Origin: Flavobacteriaceae bacterium
GTDB lineage: Bacteria > Bacteroidota > Bacteroidia > Flavobacteriales > Flavobacteriaceae
Length of the DNA: 64,000 nucleotides
Direction: 5' to 3'
Assembly (NCBI GenBank): GCA_029248405.1
Contig: JAQWJJ010000016.1
Location: 310,001 to 374,000, forward strand
The notes below the pieces were generated by a model. It was not told where the DNA came from and did no database searches. It saw only the letters and a program-made list of their open reading frames with translations. Position 1 is the stretch's first letter. Every line of letters begins with the position of its first letter. Positions 43,564-52,673 of the stretch are shown here, piece after piece. A program made the translations under genes and the position numbers.

Positions 43564-44742
43564 TTATTTGAAAGCGTTTTCTCCTGTAATGTCCAAACCA
43601 GTGATCAACAGGTGAATATCATGAGTTCCTTCGTAGGTGATGACGCTTTCCAGGTTCATCATGTGACGCATGATGCTGTATTCTCCAGTGATGCCCATAC
43701 CCCCCAAAATTTGACGGGCTTCTCGAGCAATATTGATGGCCATATCCACATTATTGCGTTTGGCCATCGAGATTTGACTTGTCGTCGCTTTTCCTTCATT
43801 CTTTAATTGCCCCAAACGATAAGCCAGAAGCTGTGCTTTAGTGATTTCAGTAATCATTTCTGCGAGCTTCTTTTGTTGCAGCTGAAAAGCAGCAATCGGT
43901 TTGCCAAACTGGATTCTTTCTTTGGCATAGCGTAATGCAGTATCGTAACAATCCATTGCGGCACCAATCACACCCCATGCAATACCATATCTTGCAGAAT
44001 CCAAGCAACCTAGAGGAGCTCCTAATCCTGATTTATTGGGCAAAAGGTTTTCTTTAGGGACCTTGACATCTTGAAATAGCAACTCTCCCGTGGCAGAGGC
44101 ACGTAAAGACCACTTATTATGTGTTTCTGGAGTAGTAAATCCTTCCATACCGCGTTCGACGATGAGTCCATGAATACGACCTTCCTCATTTTTCGCCCAC
44201 ACTACAGCGATATCACAAAACGGTGCATTTGAAATCCAAAGTTTAGCACCATTGAGCAAATAATGATCGCCCATGTCTTTATAATTGGTGACCATACCTC
44301 CAGGGTTGCTTCCAAAGTCTGGTTCTGTCAGGCCAAATGCACCCATAAACTCGCCAGATGCGAGTTTTGGCAGGTATTTTTGTCGCTGTTCTTCAGATCC
44401 ATATTGCCATATGGGATACATGACCAATGAGGACTGCACGGAGGCAGTACTGCGCACTCCGCTGTCGCCTCTTTCTATTTCTTGCATGATCAAGCCATAG
44501 GAAATATGATCGAGGCCTGCACCGCCATATTCTTCCGGAATATAAGGCCCGAATGCCCCTATTTCTGCCAATCCAGGTATGATTGATTTAGGAAATTCTG
44601 CTTTTTGGGCGGCCTCTTCAATGATGGGTGAGACATCTCTTTTGACCCAAGCCCTTGCAGCATCACGAATTAACTTATGCTCTTCAGTAAGCAGGTCATC
44701 CAGGTTATAATAATCTGGTGATTCGAATAAATCCGGTTTCAT
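43564..44742 (-). CDS. Acyl-CoA dehydrogenase, glutaryl-CoA dehydrogenase type
   Basis: The 392-aa flavoenzyme matches glutaryl-CoA dehydrogenase most closely: YGLIMQEIERGDSGVRSTASVQSSLVMYPI near residue 80, GLTEPDFGSNPGGM near 138, GIAWGVIGAA near 253, and the catalytic base Glu in YEGTHDIHLLI near 370. It would oxidise and decarboxylate glutaryl-CoA to crotonyl-CoA in lysine and tryptophan breakdown. Together with the saccharopine-dehydrogenase-like enzyme at 21483 this suggests lysine catabolism. It is monocistronic with a TACATTTG box upstream. Confidence 0.93.
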   Translation of the reverse strand: MKPDLFESPDYYNLDDLLTEEHKLIRDAARAWVKRDVSPIIEEAAQKAEFPKSIIPGLAEIGAFGPYIPEEYGGAGLDHISYGLIMQEIERGDSGVRSTASVQSSLVMYPIWQYGSEEQRQKYLPKLASGEFMGAFGLTEPDFGSNPGGMVTNYKDMGDHYLLNGAKLWISNAPFCDIAVVWAKNEEGRIHGLIVERGMEGFTTPETHNKWSLRASATGELLFQDVKVPKENLLPNKSGLGAPLGCLDSARYGIAWGVIGAAMDCYDTALRYAKERIQFGKPIAAFQLQQKKLAEMITEITKAQLLAYRLGQLKNEGKATTSQISMAKRNNVDMAINIAREARQILGGMGITGEYSIMRHMMNLESVITYEGTHDIHLLITGLDITGENAFK

Positions 44743-44763
44743 AGTTGGTGATTTTTATTATTG

Positions 44764-44771
44764 CAAATGTA
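44764..44771 (-). promoter_or_regulatory. TACATTTG promoter box for the acyl-CoA dehydrogenase gene
   Basis: The minus strand reads TACATTTG, a full TAnnTTTG match that begins 29 bp and ends 21 bp before the ATG at 44742. Confidence 0.55.
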
Positions 44772-44791
44772 GAAATACCCTTGCGAATGTC

Positions 44792-45502
44792 CTACATTTT
44801 CAAATAAAATTCTGATACCAGCGCCAAGTATTGATCAGTGTAGTTGTGTCTTGAATGTTCAATGACTAAGGTAGTTTCTATGGGTTCTTGCTGGTCAAAA
44901 TGAAACTCGAGCAGACATCTCTTTGTTTTGGCCGTGGGTTGGCCTTTTACCCAGCAGATTCTTTTGGGGTAGAGATTTTTTGTCTGGGCGAGCTCAATCA
45001 CGTGATTGGCGGCTCGTGCTGGAATAATTGTGGCGAATGTGCCTTGTGGCGACAAAAGCTTGGAGACACATTCAATTAATGTTGTAAATGGCAGATGGGC
45101 ATTGTTTCTTGCGCGGTCACGAGCCAATTCTTGTTGTGACGGGTGATCGAAAAAAGGTGGATTTGAAATAATGTGGTCATAAACCTCCATAATCTCCGCT
45201 GTAAATTCTTGTATGGTGGCATGATAACAAAAAAGTCGGTCATTCCAAGGTGCATTTTCAAAATTATCAACACATTGCCCATGGGCTTGCGCGTCAGATT
45301 CAACGGCATCGATGGTCATGGCTTCAGAGCGTTGGGCCATCTGCAGTGCTATTAGGCCAGTGCCCGCTCCAATATCCAAGATGGACTCAGTGGATGTCTT
45401 GATTTTGGTCCAGGCGCCCAACAATACGCCATCAGTACCTACTTTCATCGCACACTCATCTTGTTGTATGCTGAATTGTTTGAATTGGAAGTGGCTTCCC
45501 AT
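44792..45502 (-). CDS. tRNA1(Val) (adenine(37)-N6)-methyltransferase-like
   Basis: The 236-aa SAM-dependent methyltransferase has the N-terminal FKQFSIQQDECAMKVGTDGVLLGAW block and the ILDIGAGTGLIALQMAQ SAM site near residue 41. The catalytic ISNPPFF of N6-adenine methyltransferases follows near residue 112. This pattern is that of YfiC/TrmN6, which methylates A37 of tRNA-Val. The ATG at 45502 overlaps the rimM stop by one base (TGATG); a GTG one codon upstream is the alternative. It belongs to the rpsP-rimM-trmN transcript. Confidence 0.92.
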   Translation of the reverse strand: MGSHFQFKQFSIQQDECAMKVGTDGVLLGAWTKIKTSTESILDIGAGTGLIALQMAQRSEAMTIDAVESDAQAHGQCVDNFENAPWNDRLFCYHATIQEFTAEIMEVYDHIISNPPFFDHPSQQELARDRARNNAHLPFTTLIECVSKLLSPQGTFATIIPARAANHVIELAQTKNLYPKRICWVKGQPTAKTKRCLLEFHFDQQEPIETTLVIEHSRHNYTDQYLALVSEFYLKM

Positions 45503-46026
45503 CACAAATAAAGATCGATCAAACCCTCTGGAGTGTTTACTTCGATGATTTTGGTTTTGCGATCCACTTTGTGGATGAACTCATCTATTATGGGGATCAA
45601 AATCTCTTTGTCTTCAAAGGTGATTTCGAATAGGGCTTGTGCTGTTTGGTCATTCACGCCAGTGATGGTGCCAATGGGGCCTCGGTTTTTGTCAGTAATG
45701 GCAAAACCAATAATTTCGTGATAATAAAATTTATTTCCAGTTAAGGGCGGAAGTAAATTAAGTGGAAGGTATAGATCACAGCCGATCAAGGCTTGGGCTG
45801 CATGCTCATCCGAGACATCCTCAAATTTTACCCGCAGAAGTTCGGTCTTATGGAGCGCAGCATGTTGGATAAAAAATGGAATCAAGTTTTTGTTGAGTTC
45901 AACAAAAACTGATTCCATTTCTATAAATTGACCAGGTTCGTCGCTATCTAGCTTGATGAGCAATTCACCTTTGAAGCTGAATTTTTTGACGATTTTACCA
46001 AGGAAGAAACAATCTTTCTGGTCCAT
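45502..46026 (-). CDS. rimM: 16S rRNA processing protein RimM
   Basis: The 174-aa product has the N-terminal RimM domain (FFLGKIVKKFSFKGELLIKLDSDEPG) and the C-terminal PRC-barrel-like domain with YHEIIGFAITDKNRGPIGTITGVNDQTAQALFEI and ILIPIIDEFI. RimM binds the 30S head near S19 and helps 16S rRNA maturation. It follows rpsP by 9 bp on the minus strand, the classical rpsP-rimM order. Length is normal. Confidence 0.96.
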   Translation of the reverse strand: MDQKDCFFLGKIVKKFSFKGELLIKLDSDEPGQFIEMESVFVELNKNLIPFFIQHAALHKTELLRVKFEDVSDEHAAQALIGCDLYLPLNLLPPLTGNKFYYHEIIGFAITDKNRGPIGTITGVNDQTAQALFEITFEDKEILIPIIDEFIHKVDRKTKIIEVNTPEGLIDLYL

Positions 46027-46035
46027 CGGAGAAAA

Positions 46036-46692
46036 TTATTCTTCTTCTTTAGCTGGCGCTTCTTCAGCAGCAGCCTCTGGTGCAGCTTCTTCAGCAACAG
46101 CCTCTGGCGCAGCTTCTTCAGCAGCAGCCTCTGGTGCAGCTTCTTCAGCAGCAACTTCTGGTGCAGCTTCTTCAGCAACAGCCTCTGGTGCAGCTTCTTC
46201 AGCAGCAACTTCTGGTGCAGCTTCTTCAGCAGCAACTTCTTCTACGACAACTGCGGCGGCGATACGTGCTTCGTTCACTGCTTTCTCAGCTTCCAATGCA
46301 GATGCTTTAGCTTCTGCCTTTGAGTCTGCTAATTTGTTTTTCTTTTGATCAATCGCAGACGCCTTTTCAGCTACCCACGCATTGAATTTTTCTTCTACTT
46401 GCTCTGGAGTCAAAGCACCTTTTGTCACACCATCTACAAGGTGTTTTTTCAAAAGAACCCCAGTGTACGATAATATCGCACGAGCTGTATCTGTTGGTTG
46501 AGCTCCTTTTTGAAGCCATGAAACAGACTGATCAATATTCAAGTCGATTGATGCAGGGTTAGTGTTTGGATTGTACGTTCCTAATTTCTCTAAGTAACGT
46601 CCATCTCTTTTTGAGCGACTGTCAGCGGCAACGATCCAATAGAATGGTTTTCCTTTTTTACCGTGACGTTGTAATCTAATTTTTACTGGCAT
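46036..46692 (-). CDS. rpsP: 30S ribosomal protein S16 with long Ala/Glu repeat tail
   Basis: Residues 1 to about 85 are a complete S16 ([19 protein letters not shown], then [22 protein letters not shown]). S16 is normally 80-90 aa, but this product is 218 aa. Residues 90-150 are a charged helical stretch, and 151-218 are nearly perfect 9-residue repeats of the form EEAAPExxA ending in KEEE. The tail would project from the 30S body as an acidic arm. Extended S16 proteins occur in Bacteroidota, but I know of no function. I choose the ATG at 46692 because it gives the universal S16 N-terminus. It is first in the rpsP-rimM-trmN operon. Confidence 0.96.
   Translation of the reverse strand: MPVKIRLQRHGKKGKPFYWIVAADSRSKRDGRYLEKLGTYNPNTNPASIDLNIDQSVSWLQKGAQPTDTARAILSYTGVLLKKHLVDGVTKGALTPEQVEEKFNAWVAEKASAIDQKKNKLADSKAEAKASALEAEKAVNEARIAAAVVVEEVAAEEAAPEVAAEEAAPEAVAEEAAPEVAAEEAAPEAAAEEAAPEAVAEEAAPEAAAEEAPAKEEE
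46050..46240 (-). repeat. 27-bp tandem repeat encoding the S16 tail
   Basis: Six to seven in-frame copies of a 27-bp unit encode EEAAPE followed by three residues from V/A. Third-codon positions differ little between copies, so the array is young or homogenised. Copy number is likely to vary between strains. Confidence 0.9.
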
Positions 46693-47185
46693 ACGAATTA
46701 ATTTTTGAGGTACCCGACCTCTGGTTATAATTTTTTGAGGGTGCAAATGTATATGATTTATAGTGAAATTCAGCGTGTGACCCGGTTTATTTTAAGTAAA
46801 ATGAGGGAGGATTTTGTGGACCACAGTCTAAGCCAAGTCCATTTAGTCTTCAAATGGTATTTAGTTTTTATTTTTTCTGGAACTACCGGGGTGATGAAGT
46901 TTCTTAAATAGTGGCCAATATGGCTCATTAAATCATTCTCTTTTTGATGTGTTTTGAGATTTTTTTGATAAATAATATCGATAAACGGTATTTTATTATA
47001 GACGAAATACACAAAATATGATCGATTTTACACTAAATTTTCTCTGAAGTGTTAAAATTATATGTATTTCATCGAATAAATATGTCATTTGTCGGTGTTA
47101 TTGATGTTTTAGTCGCAATTTTACAGTGTTGAAAAAAACTAATCAAGCACAAACAAATAATAAGCTTGCTAATACCTCAGAAATT
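46693..47185. other. AT-rich intergenic region upstream of rpsP
   Basis: A 493-bp divergent spacer. Apart from the rpsP promoter box (46744-46751) I find no convincing gene or RNA. A 54-codon plus-strand reading frame from 46747 overlaps the rpsP promoter and has no protein-like features. The part from about 46910 to 47110 is extremely AT-rich. Confidence 0.5.
46744..46751 (-). promoter_or_regulatory. TACATTTG promoter box for rpsP-rimM-trmN
   Basis: The minus strand reads TACATTTG, a full TAnnTTTG match 52 bp upstream of the rpsP ATG. It is identical to the box before the gene at 44742. Confidence 0.55.
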
Positions 47186-47986
47186 ATGACACGTTTTATC
47201 CTACTTTTCGCCCTTGCTGTTGTCACTTTAACGAGTTGTGAGAATATTCAAGACAATCAGACTACTGTTCAGGCAATGGTCGATGACAAAAGTTTCAACG
47301 CGCTATACGCAATAGGCAATACCAATGAAGACGGCAGTGTGACTATAGAAACGTCTTCGGACAGTCGAATGATCAAAATTTTCCTTGGAAACTCGACAGC
47401 CAATGCTTTTGATTTGAATGGTTCAACTGGTCATTATGCGACTTATACAGACACTAACGGAAATGTATACACCACCCAGGGAACAGGAACTGGGTCTGTT
47501 GAAATCACGGACCGTTGTGCTTCTTGTGGGACCATTGCAGGACGTTTTAATTTTATGGCCGTAATGCCCGGGATTGATACCGTCTATGTCAATAATGGTA
47601 TGTTCGTCGATGTGGTTGTAGGTGGTCAGGAAACAGAAATCGCTGCCGAGTCCGACGGTACTTTTTCCGCAATAATAGACACTGGGTTATTCAACCCTGT
47701 TGTGGTCAACGCTATCGATACAGGGAACTATATCCTTGTCGAAGGACAGAAAGGCGGATCTTCATTAATAGTGCGTGTGCCGATTACTGTGGGCGCAGGG
47801 GACTATGATCTTACCAGTGGTGGATTTGCCGCAACGATGATCGAAGGTCTCATCACGCAAAATGCCAACAATGGGTCAATCACCATTCTGTCACACGATA
47901 GATCAGCCAAAACACTTAAAGCTACTTTCTCCTTTAATGTTGGTGCTACTGAGATTACCCAAGGTGTTTTCGAAGTGAACTATTAA
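47186..47986 (+). CDS. Lipoprotein with two DUF6252-like domains
   Basis: I place the start at the ATG at 47186, which begins a lipoprotein signal peptide with lipobox LTSC near residue 18 (MTRFILLFALAVVTLTSCE). The 266-aa product contains a beta-rich module (residues about 30-125; VDDKSFNALYAIGNT, ATYTDTNGNVYTTQGTGTGSVEIT) and a similar second one near the C-terminus (VEGQKGGSSLIVRVPI to LKATFSFNV). Both resemble the DUF6252 lipoprotein fold of Bacteroidota. One Cys pair, CASC at about residue 111, may form a disulfide. Function is unknown. A strong terminator follows. Confidence 0.75.
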   Translation: MTRFILLFALAVVTLTSCENIQDNQTTVQAMVDDKSFNALYAIGNTNEDGSVTIETSSDSRMIKIFLGNSTANAFDLNGSTGHYATYTDTNGNVYTTQGTGTGSVEITDRCASCGTIAGRFNFMAVMPGIDTVYVNNGMFVDVVVGGQETEIAAESDGTFSAIIDTGLFNPVVVNAIDTGNYILVEGQKGGSSLIVRVPITVGAGDYDLTSGGFAATMIEGLITQNANNGSITILSHDRSAKTLKATFSFNVGATEITQGVFEVNY

Positions 47987-48007
47987 ATAAGAAACTTTAA
48001 AATCAAT

Positions 48008-48085
48008 ATGCCCCAATACTTATAATGCCCCAATACTTATAATGCCCCAAGTTTTATGAGCCCCAAACTTATAGAGCTCCAAATG
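48008..48085 (+). repeat. 17-bp tandem repeat, decaying downstream
   Basis: Two perfect copies of ATGCCCCAATACTTATA (48008-48024 and 48025-48041) are followed by diverged copies at 48042-48058, 48059-48074 and a partial one up to 48085. The array sits between the lipoprotein stop and the terminator. It is not coding as far as I can see. Confidence 0.9.
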
Positions 48086-48087
48086 AA

Positions 48088-48117
48088 AAAGACCAAGCGC
48101 CGCTTGGTCTTTTTTTG
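48088..48117 (+). terminator. Strong intrinsic terminator after the lipoprotein gene
   Basis: GACCAAG (48091-48097) pairs with CTTGGTC (48103-48109) around a 5-nt loop, extended by flanking A and T runs, with a T tract to 48116. Confidence 0.93.
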
Positions 48118-48210
48118 TATAATTCTCCGCTAATGTTTACAACTTTATCTCGACCATGTAGGTGTAATTCTTAATTTAGAGCACGCTCATTTTTACTCCT
48201 AAACAAAGCT

Positions 48211-51200
48211 ATGTTTTTAATTTTTGACACCGAGACGACGGGCCTCCCAAAGCGTTATAACGCCCCAGTCAGCGCAACTGATAATTGGCCACGTTGTGTT
48301 CAGATTGCCTGGCAGCTGCATGATAGGAATGGTGAACTTATTGAGCACCAAGATTATTTGATTCAGCCAAAGGGTTTTGACATCCCTTACGATAGCGAGC
48401 GCATTCATGGTATTTCTACCCAGCTCGCAGATCAGAAGGGCTTACCTTTAGATGAAGTTTTGCTTCGTTTCAAGAGCGTTTTGGGTCAAGCGGTTTTTGT
48501 GGTGGGACAAAACATCAATTTTGATCTGAATATTGTTGGTTGTGAATTTTTTAGGGCGGGATTGTTTGATCAGTTTGAGGGCAAAGAAATACTAGACACT
48601 TGTACTGAAGTTACCGCACAGCTTTGCCAAATCCCTGGAGGTCGCGGTGGGCGTTATAAGCTGCCCACACTTACTGAATTGCATCAGTTTTTATTTGACC
48701 AGAGTTTTGCTGAAGCTCACAATGCCACGGCAGATGTTGAGGCCACGACACGTTGCTTTCTTGAGCTGGTCAGAAGGGGTTATTTCAAGCATGAAATCGA
48801 ACAAAAATATACTGATTTTTTTGAGGGTTTTATTCAGGCGCAACCTTTGCCCATTGAGGCTGAGGGACTCAAACACGTCAATCTAAAAAAGGCATCAAAA
48901 AAAATACGTTCACTCGATGTTCCTAAGGCCGAAAGTACACCGATCAATCCAGATCCGGGAGCAGATCTTGATTTGATGGGTCAGTGGCCATTTGCGCATT
49001 TGCATAATCATTCGCAATTTTCCATCCTCCAATCGACCTCATCCACACAAGACTTGATCAAGGCTGCAGTCGCTGCTGATATGCCCGCTGTGGCTTTGAC
49101 CGATACGGGCAATATGATGGGAGCATTTCATTTTTTACAGCAGGTTGAGCAATACAATAAGTCAATTGAGGCAGAGCCTCACCAGCAACCTCTTAAAGCA
49201 ATTGTTGGTTGTGAATTTTTTGTCTGTGAGGACCATACCAATAAAGCTTTTAAAGACAACGGGTATCAAATTGTTTTTTTGGCAAAAACCAAAAAGGGCT
49301 ATCACAATTTGGCAAAAATGTCGTCTAAGGCCTTTACCGATGGTTTTTATTATGTTCCACGAATAGATAAAGCCATTGTCGAACAGTACAAGGAGGACCT
49401 CATTGTCTTGACGGGAAATTTATACGGCGAAGTGCCATCAAAAATCCTCAATATTGGTACAACTCAGGCAGAGGAAGCACTGTTATGGTGGCAAAGTCAA
49501 TTTGGTGCGGACTTGTATGTGGAGGTCATGCGCCATGGTCAAGAAGATGAAGAACGGGCCAATGAAGTTCTGTTTGAACTGGCTCAGAAGCATGGGATTC
49601 GATTAGTGGCGACTAATAACACTTATTATATCGGCAAGGAAGATGCCAATGCACATGATATTTTATTGTGTGTCAAGGATGGCGAAAAACAACTTACGCC
49701 AATTGGAAAGGGGCGCGGCACACGTTATGGCCTCCCAAATCAGGAGTATTACTTCAAGTCGTCAAAGGAGATGAAGCAACTCTTCGCGGACCGACCACAG
49801 GCCATTGAGAGCATTACTGAGATCATCAATAAGATTGAACCCTTTTCATTATTTCGGGATGTATTATTACCGAAATTCGATATACCTGAAGAATTTTTAG
49901 ATCCAGAAGATGCCCAGGATCAGGGCAAAAGAGGAGAAAATGCTTATTTAAAATACTTGACTTTTGAGGGCGCTAAAAAACGCTACCCTGATTGGACACC
50001 AAAAATTGAAGAGCGCTTGAATTTTGAATTGAGTGTTATCGAAAATACGGGTTATCCTGGGTATTTCTTGATTGTTCAGGATTTTATTGCCCAGGCCAGA
50101 AAGATGGATGTTTCTGTAGGGCCAGGACGGGGGTCAGCTGCGGGTAGTGCTGTAGCCTATTGCCTATGGATTACCAATATTGACCCTATAAAGTACGATT
50201 TGCTTTTTGAGCGATTTTTGAACCCCGATAGGGTAAGTTTGCCTGATATTGATATTGATTTTGACGATGAGGGCCGTAGCCGGGTGATGGATTATGTCAT
50301 TCAAAAATATGGGGCGAATCAAGTGGCACAAATCATTACTTATGGCACAATGGCGGCCAAAAGTTCAATTCGGGATACCGCAAGAGTATTAGATTTACCC
50401 CTACACGAGGCAGACAGGATTGCTAAGTTGATCCCGAATATGAGTAAGCTCAAAAATATCTTTAACACCGCTCAACAGGATTGGCGCAATAAATTTCGGG
50501 CTGATGAAGTGCCTAAAGTCACTGAATTGGTTTCACTTTCGGAAGCAAATGACCTGGGGGCTCAAACCATTAACCAGGCGCGCGTTTTAGAGGGTTCTGT
50601 GCGCAATACGGGGATTCATGCCTGTGGTGTAATCATTACTCCCGACGACATTACCAACTTTGTGCCGATTGCCACGGCCAAGGATTCGGACCTCTACGTG
50701 ACCCAGTTTGACAATGCGGTGGTGGAGAATGCAGGTCTGTTGAAAATGGACTTTTTGGGGCTAAAAACACTGACCCTAATCAAAGATACGGTCAAGCTGG
50801 TCCGCCACAAGCACGGTATAGAGCTTGACCCTGATGCATTCCCTCTGGATGACGAAAAAACCTATGCCCTTTTCCAGAATGGAGATACGGTGGGTATTTT
50901 TCAATATGAATCCCCGGGCATGCAAAAGCATTTGAAAGATCTCAAGCCTACTGTATTTGCCGACTTGATCGCGATGAATGCTTTATACCGACCTGGGCCT
51001 ATGGAGTACATACCGTCGTTTGTGCGCAGAAAGCATGGAGAGGAAGAGATAAGTTATGACCTGCCTGATATGGAGGGGTATCTCAAGGAGACTTATGGGA
51101 TCACGGTTTATCAAGAACAGGTGATGCTCTTGTCGCAAAAGCTGGCTGGATTCACAAAAGGTGAGGCAGATGTCTTGCGGAAGGCCATGGGGAAAAAACA

Positions 51201-52560
51201 AAAAGCTGTCTTGGACAAAATGAAACCTAAGTTCATTGAGCAAGCCGAACAAAAGAATCATCCGGCAGAGGTTTTGGAAAAAATTTGGAAGGATTGGGAG
51301 GCATTCGCGAGCTATGCCTTTAATAAGAGTCACTCGACTTGTTATGCATGGATAGCCTACCAAACAGCTTATCTCAAAGCCCATTATCCAGCAGAATATA
51401 TGGCCGCAGTCTTGAGCAATAATATGAATGACATGAAACAGGTGACCTTCTTTATGGAAGAATGTCGCCGAATGGGATTGGCAGTTTTAGGGCCAGATGT
51501 AAATGAGTCTTTCTATAAATTTACGGTCAATGATGTGGGGGCTATTCGCTTTGGCATGGGTGCGGTAAAAGGGGTCGGGAGTAGTGCTGTCGAGACCATT
51601 GTGGCCAATCGAAAAAAGGAGCGCTATAAAAGTATATTTGATTTGTCCAAAAGGATTGATTTGCGCTCTGCCAATAAGAAGGCGTTTGAGAATTTAATTT
51701 TGGCAGGTGGTTTTGATAGTTTTGACACGCATCGTGCACAGTATATGTTCGACGAGGGAGATGGTGTTTGTTTTTATGAGAAGGTCTTGCGTTATGCTGC
51801 AAAATATCAAGAGTCACAAAATTCTTCTCAAGTAAGTCTTTTTGGTGCTGCGAGTGATGTGCAAATACCGGAACCGGAATTGCCTGCAGCAGAACCCTGG
51901 GGCGCCATAAAAAAACTCAAGCAAGAAAAGGAAGTTGTTGGGATTTATATTTCAGGACACCCCCTAGACGAGTTCAGAACAGAAATGACAGAGTTTTGCA
52001 ATGTTAAGGTTGCTGATTGTCAGGACTTAATTCCTTTCACCAATCGCGAAATAGCGTTTGGTGGCATCATATCTGGTGTCGAACACCGAGTCACCAGGCA
52101 AGGTAAAGAATGGGGGTTGTTCACCCTAGAAGACTATGACGATAGTTATGAATTTCGAATTTTTGGTGAAGAATATTTGAAGTTCAGGCATTTTTTGAAA
52201 ATTAATGCGTTTTTGTACATCAAAGCTTATGTCAAGGAGGGCTGGGTCAACCGCGACACGGGCAAAAGAGGAGAGCCTCGCTTACAATTCAATCATTTCC
52301 AATTATTGCATGATGTTTTGGAATCCTTAGCCAAAAAAATCACGTTTTCAATACCTATTGACGTGCTTGATCAGGCCTATATTGATCGTTTGAAAAAGGT
52401 AGTGGAACAACATCGAGGGACTAAAAGCGTTCACTTGTCGGTCTTTGACAAAGAAGACAATGTACATTTGTCGTTATCGAGTCGTAAATCCAAGGTTTTG
52501 ATCAATAGAGAACTGATCAAGAGATTAACGCAGGATCAAGTGTATTTTAAACTCAATTAA
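48211..52560 (+). CDS. dnaE: DNA polymerase III subunit alpha with fused N-terminal proofreading exonuclease
   Basis: The 1449-aa protein has three parts. Residues 1-190 are a DnaQ/DEDDh exonuclease: FDTETTG (Asp6, Glu8), NINFDLNIVG, and HNATADVEA. Residues about 258-560 are the PHP domain, starting PFAHLHNHSQFSILQ (His263, His265). The polymerase core includes GPGRGSAAGS near 635, the catalytic PDIDIDFDDEGRSR near 678, and LYRPGPMEYIPSF, followed by helix-hairpin-helix and OB domains (IAFGGIISGVEHRVTRQG). In most bacteria proofreading is a separate epsilon subunit; here it is covalently joined, as in other Bacteroidota. The PHP domain appears to keep its metal-binding histidines, so two nuclease sites may coexist. 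It replicates the chromosome as the core polymerase. Confidence 0.97.
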   Translation: MFLIFDTETTGLPKRYNAPVSATDNWPRCVQIAWQLHDRNGELIEHQDYLIQPKGFDIPYDSERIHGISTQLADQKGLPLDEVLLRFKSVLGQAVFVVGQNINFDLNIVGCEFFRAGLFDQFEGKEILDTCTEVTAQLCQIPGGRGGRYKLPTLTELHQFLFDQSFAEAHNATADVEATTRCFLELVRRGYFKHEIEQKYTDFFEGFIQAQPLPIEAEGLKHVNLKKASKKIRSLDVPKAESTPINPDPGADLDLMGQWPFAHLHNHSQFSILQSTSSTQDLIKAAVAADMPAVALTDTGNMMGAFHFLQQVEQYNKSIEAEPHQQPLKAIVGCEFFVCEDHTNKAFKDNGYQIVFLAKTKKGYHNLAKMSSKAFTDGFYYVPRIDKAIVEQYKEDLIVLTGNLYGEVPSKILNIGTTQAEEALLWWQSQFGADLYVEVMRHGQEDEERANEVLFELAQKHGIRLVATNNTYYIGKEDANAHDILLCVKDGEKQLTPIGKGRGTRYGLPNQEYYFKSSKEMKQLFADRPQAIESITEIINKIEPFSLFRDVLLPKFDIPEEFLDPEDAQDQGKRGENAYLKYLTFEGAKKRYPDWTPKIEERLNFELSVIENTGYPGYFLIVQDFIAQARKMDVSVGPGRGSAAGSAVAYCLWITNIDPIKYDLLFERFLNPDRVSLPDIDIDFDDEGRSRVMDYVIQKYGANQVAQIITYGTMAAKSSIRDTARVLDLPLHEADRIAKLIPNMSKLKNIFNTAQQDWRNKFRADEVPKVTELVSLSEANDLGAQTINQARVLEGSVRNTGIHACGVIITPDDITNFVPIATAKDSDLYVTQFDNAVVENAGLLKMDFLGLKTLTLIKDTVKLVRHKHGIELDPDAFPLDDEKTYALFQNGDTVGIFQYESPGMQKHLKDLKPTVFADLIAMNALYRPGPMEYIPSFVRRKHGEEEISYDLPDMEGYLKETYGITVYQEQVMLLSQKLAGFTKGEADVLRKAMGKKQKAVLDKMKPKFIEQAEQKNHPAEVLEKIWKDWEAFASYAFNKSHSTCYAWIAYQTAYLKAHYPAEYMAAVLSNNMNDMKQVTFFMEECRRMGLAVLGPDVNESFYKFTVNDVGAIRFGMGAVKGVGSSAVETIVANRKKERYKSIFDLSKRIDLRSANKKAFENLILAGGFDSFDTHRAQYMFDEGDGVCFYEKVLRYAAKYQESQNSSQVSLFGAASDVQIPEPELPAAEPWGAIKKLKQEKEVVGIYISGHPLDEFRTEMTEFCNVKVADCQDLIPFTNREIAFGGIISGVEHRVTRQGKEWGLFTLEDYDDSYEFRIFGEEYLKFRHFLKINAFLYIKAYVKEGWVNRDTGKRGEPRLQFNHFQLLHDVLESLAKKITFSIPIDVLDQAYIDRLKKVVEQHRGTKSVHLSVFDKEDNVHLSLSSRKSKVLINRELIKRLTQDQVYFKLN

Positions 52561-52630
52561 AATATTGAGTCTGGCAATATCATCATTGATTAAAGTGATG
52601 AAAGCGAGTTTTTTACCCATTCAAAAATGC

Positions 52631-52638
52631 TACCTTTG
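52631..52638 (+). promoter_or_regulatory. TACCTTTG promoter box for trxA
   Basis: A full TAnnTTTG match 35 bp before the trxA ATG at 52674; an oligo-T element precedes it at roughly the expected distance. Confidence 0.55.
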
Positions 52639-52673
52639 ACCAGCAATGAAATAAACCAATAAAAACTTATATA

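Noticed and set aside
46080-46310. Gln/Leu-rich 76-codon plus-strand frame
   Set aside because: Same repeat-derived artefact in a different frame.
45953-46348. Ser/Ala-rich 131-codon plus-strand frame opposite the rpsP repeats
   Set aside because: A by-product of the 27-bp Ala/Glu repeat on the minus strand; low complexity and antisense to a ribosomal protein gene.
46747-46911. 54-codon plus-strand frame upstream of rpsP
   Set aside because: It overlaps the rpsP promoter box, lies in AT-rich spacer and shows no recognisable domain.
48008-48085. Possible CRISPR array
   Set aside because: The units are contiguous 17-bp tandem repeats without spacers, and no cas genes are present.
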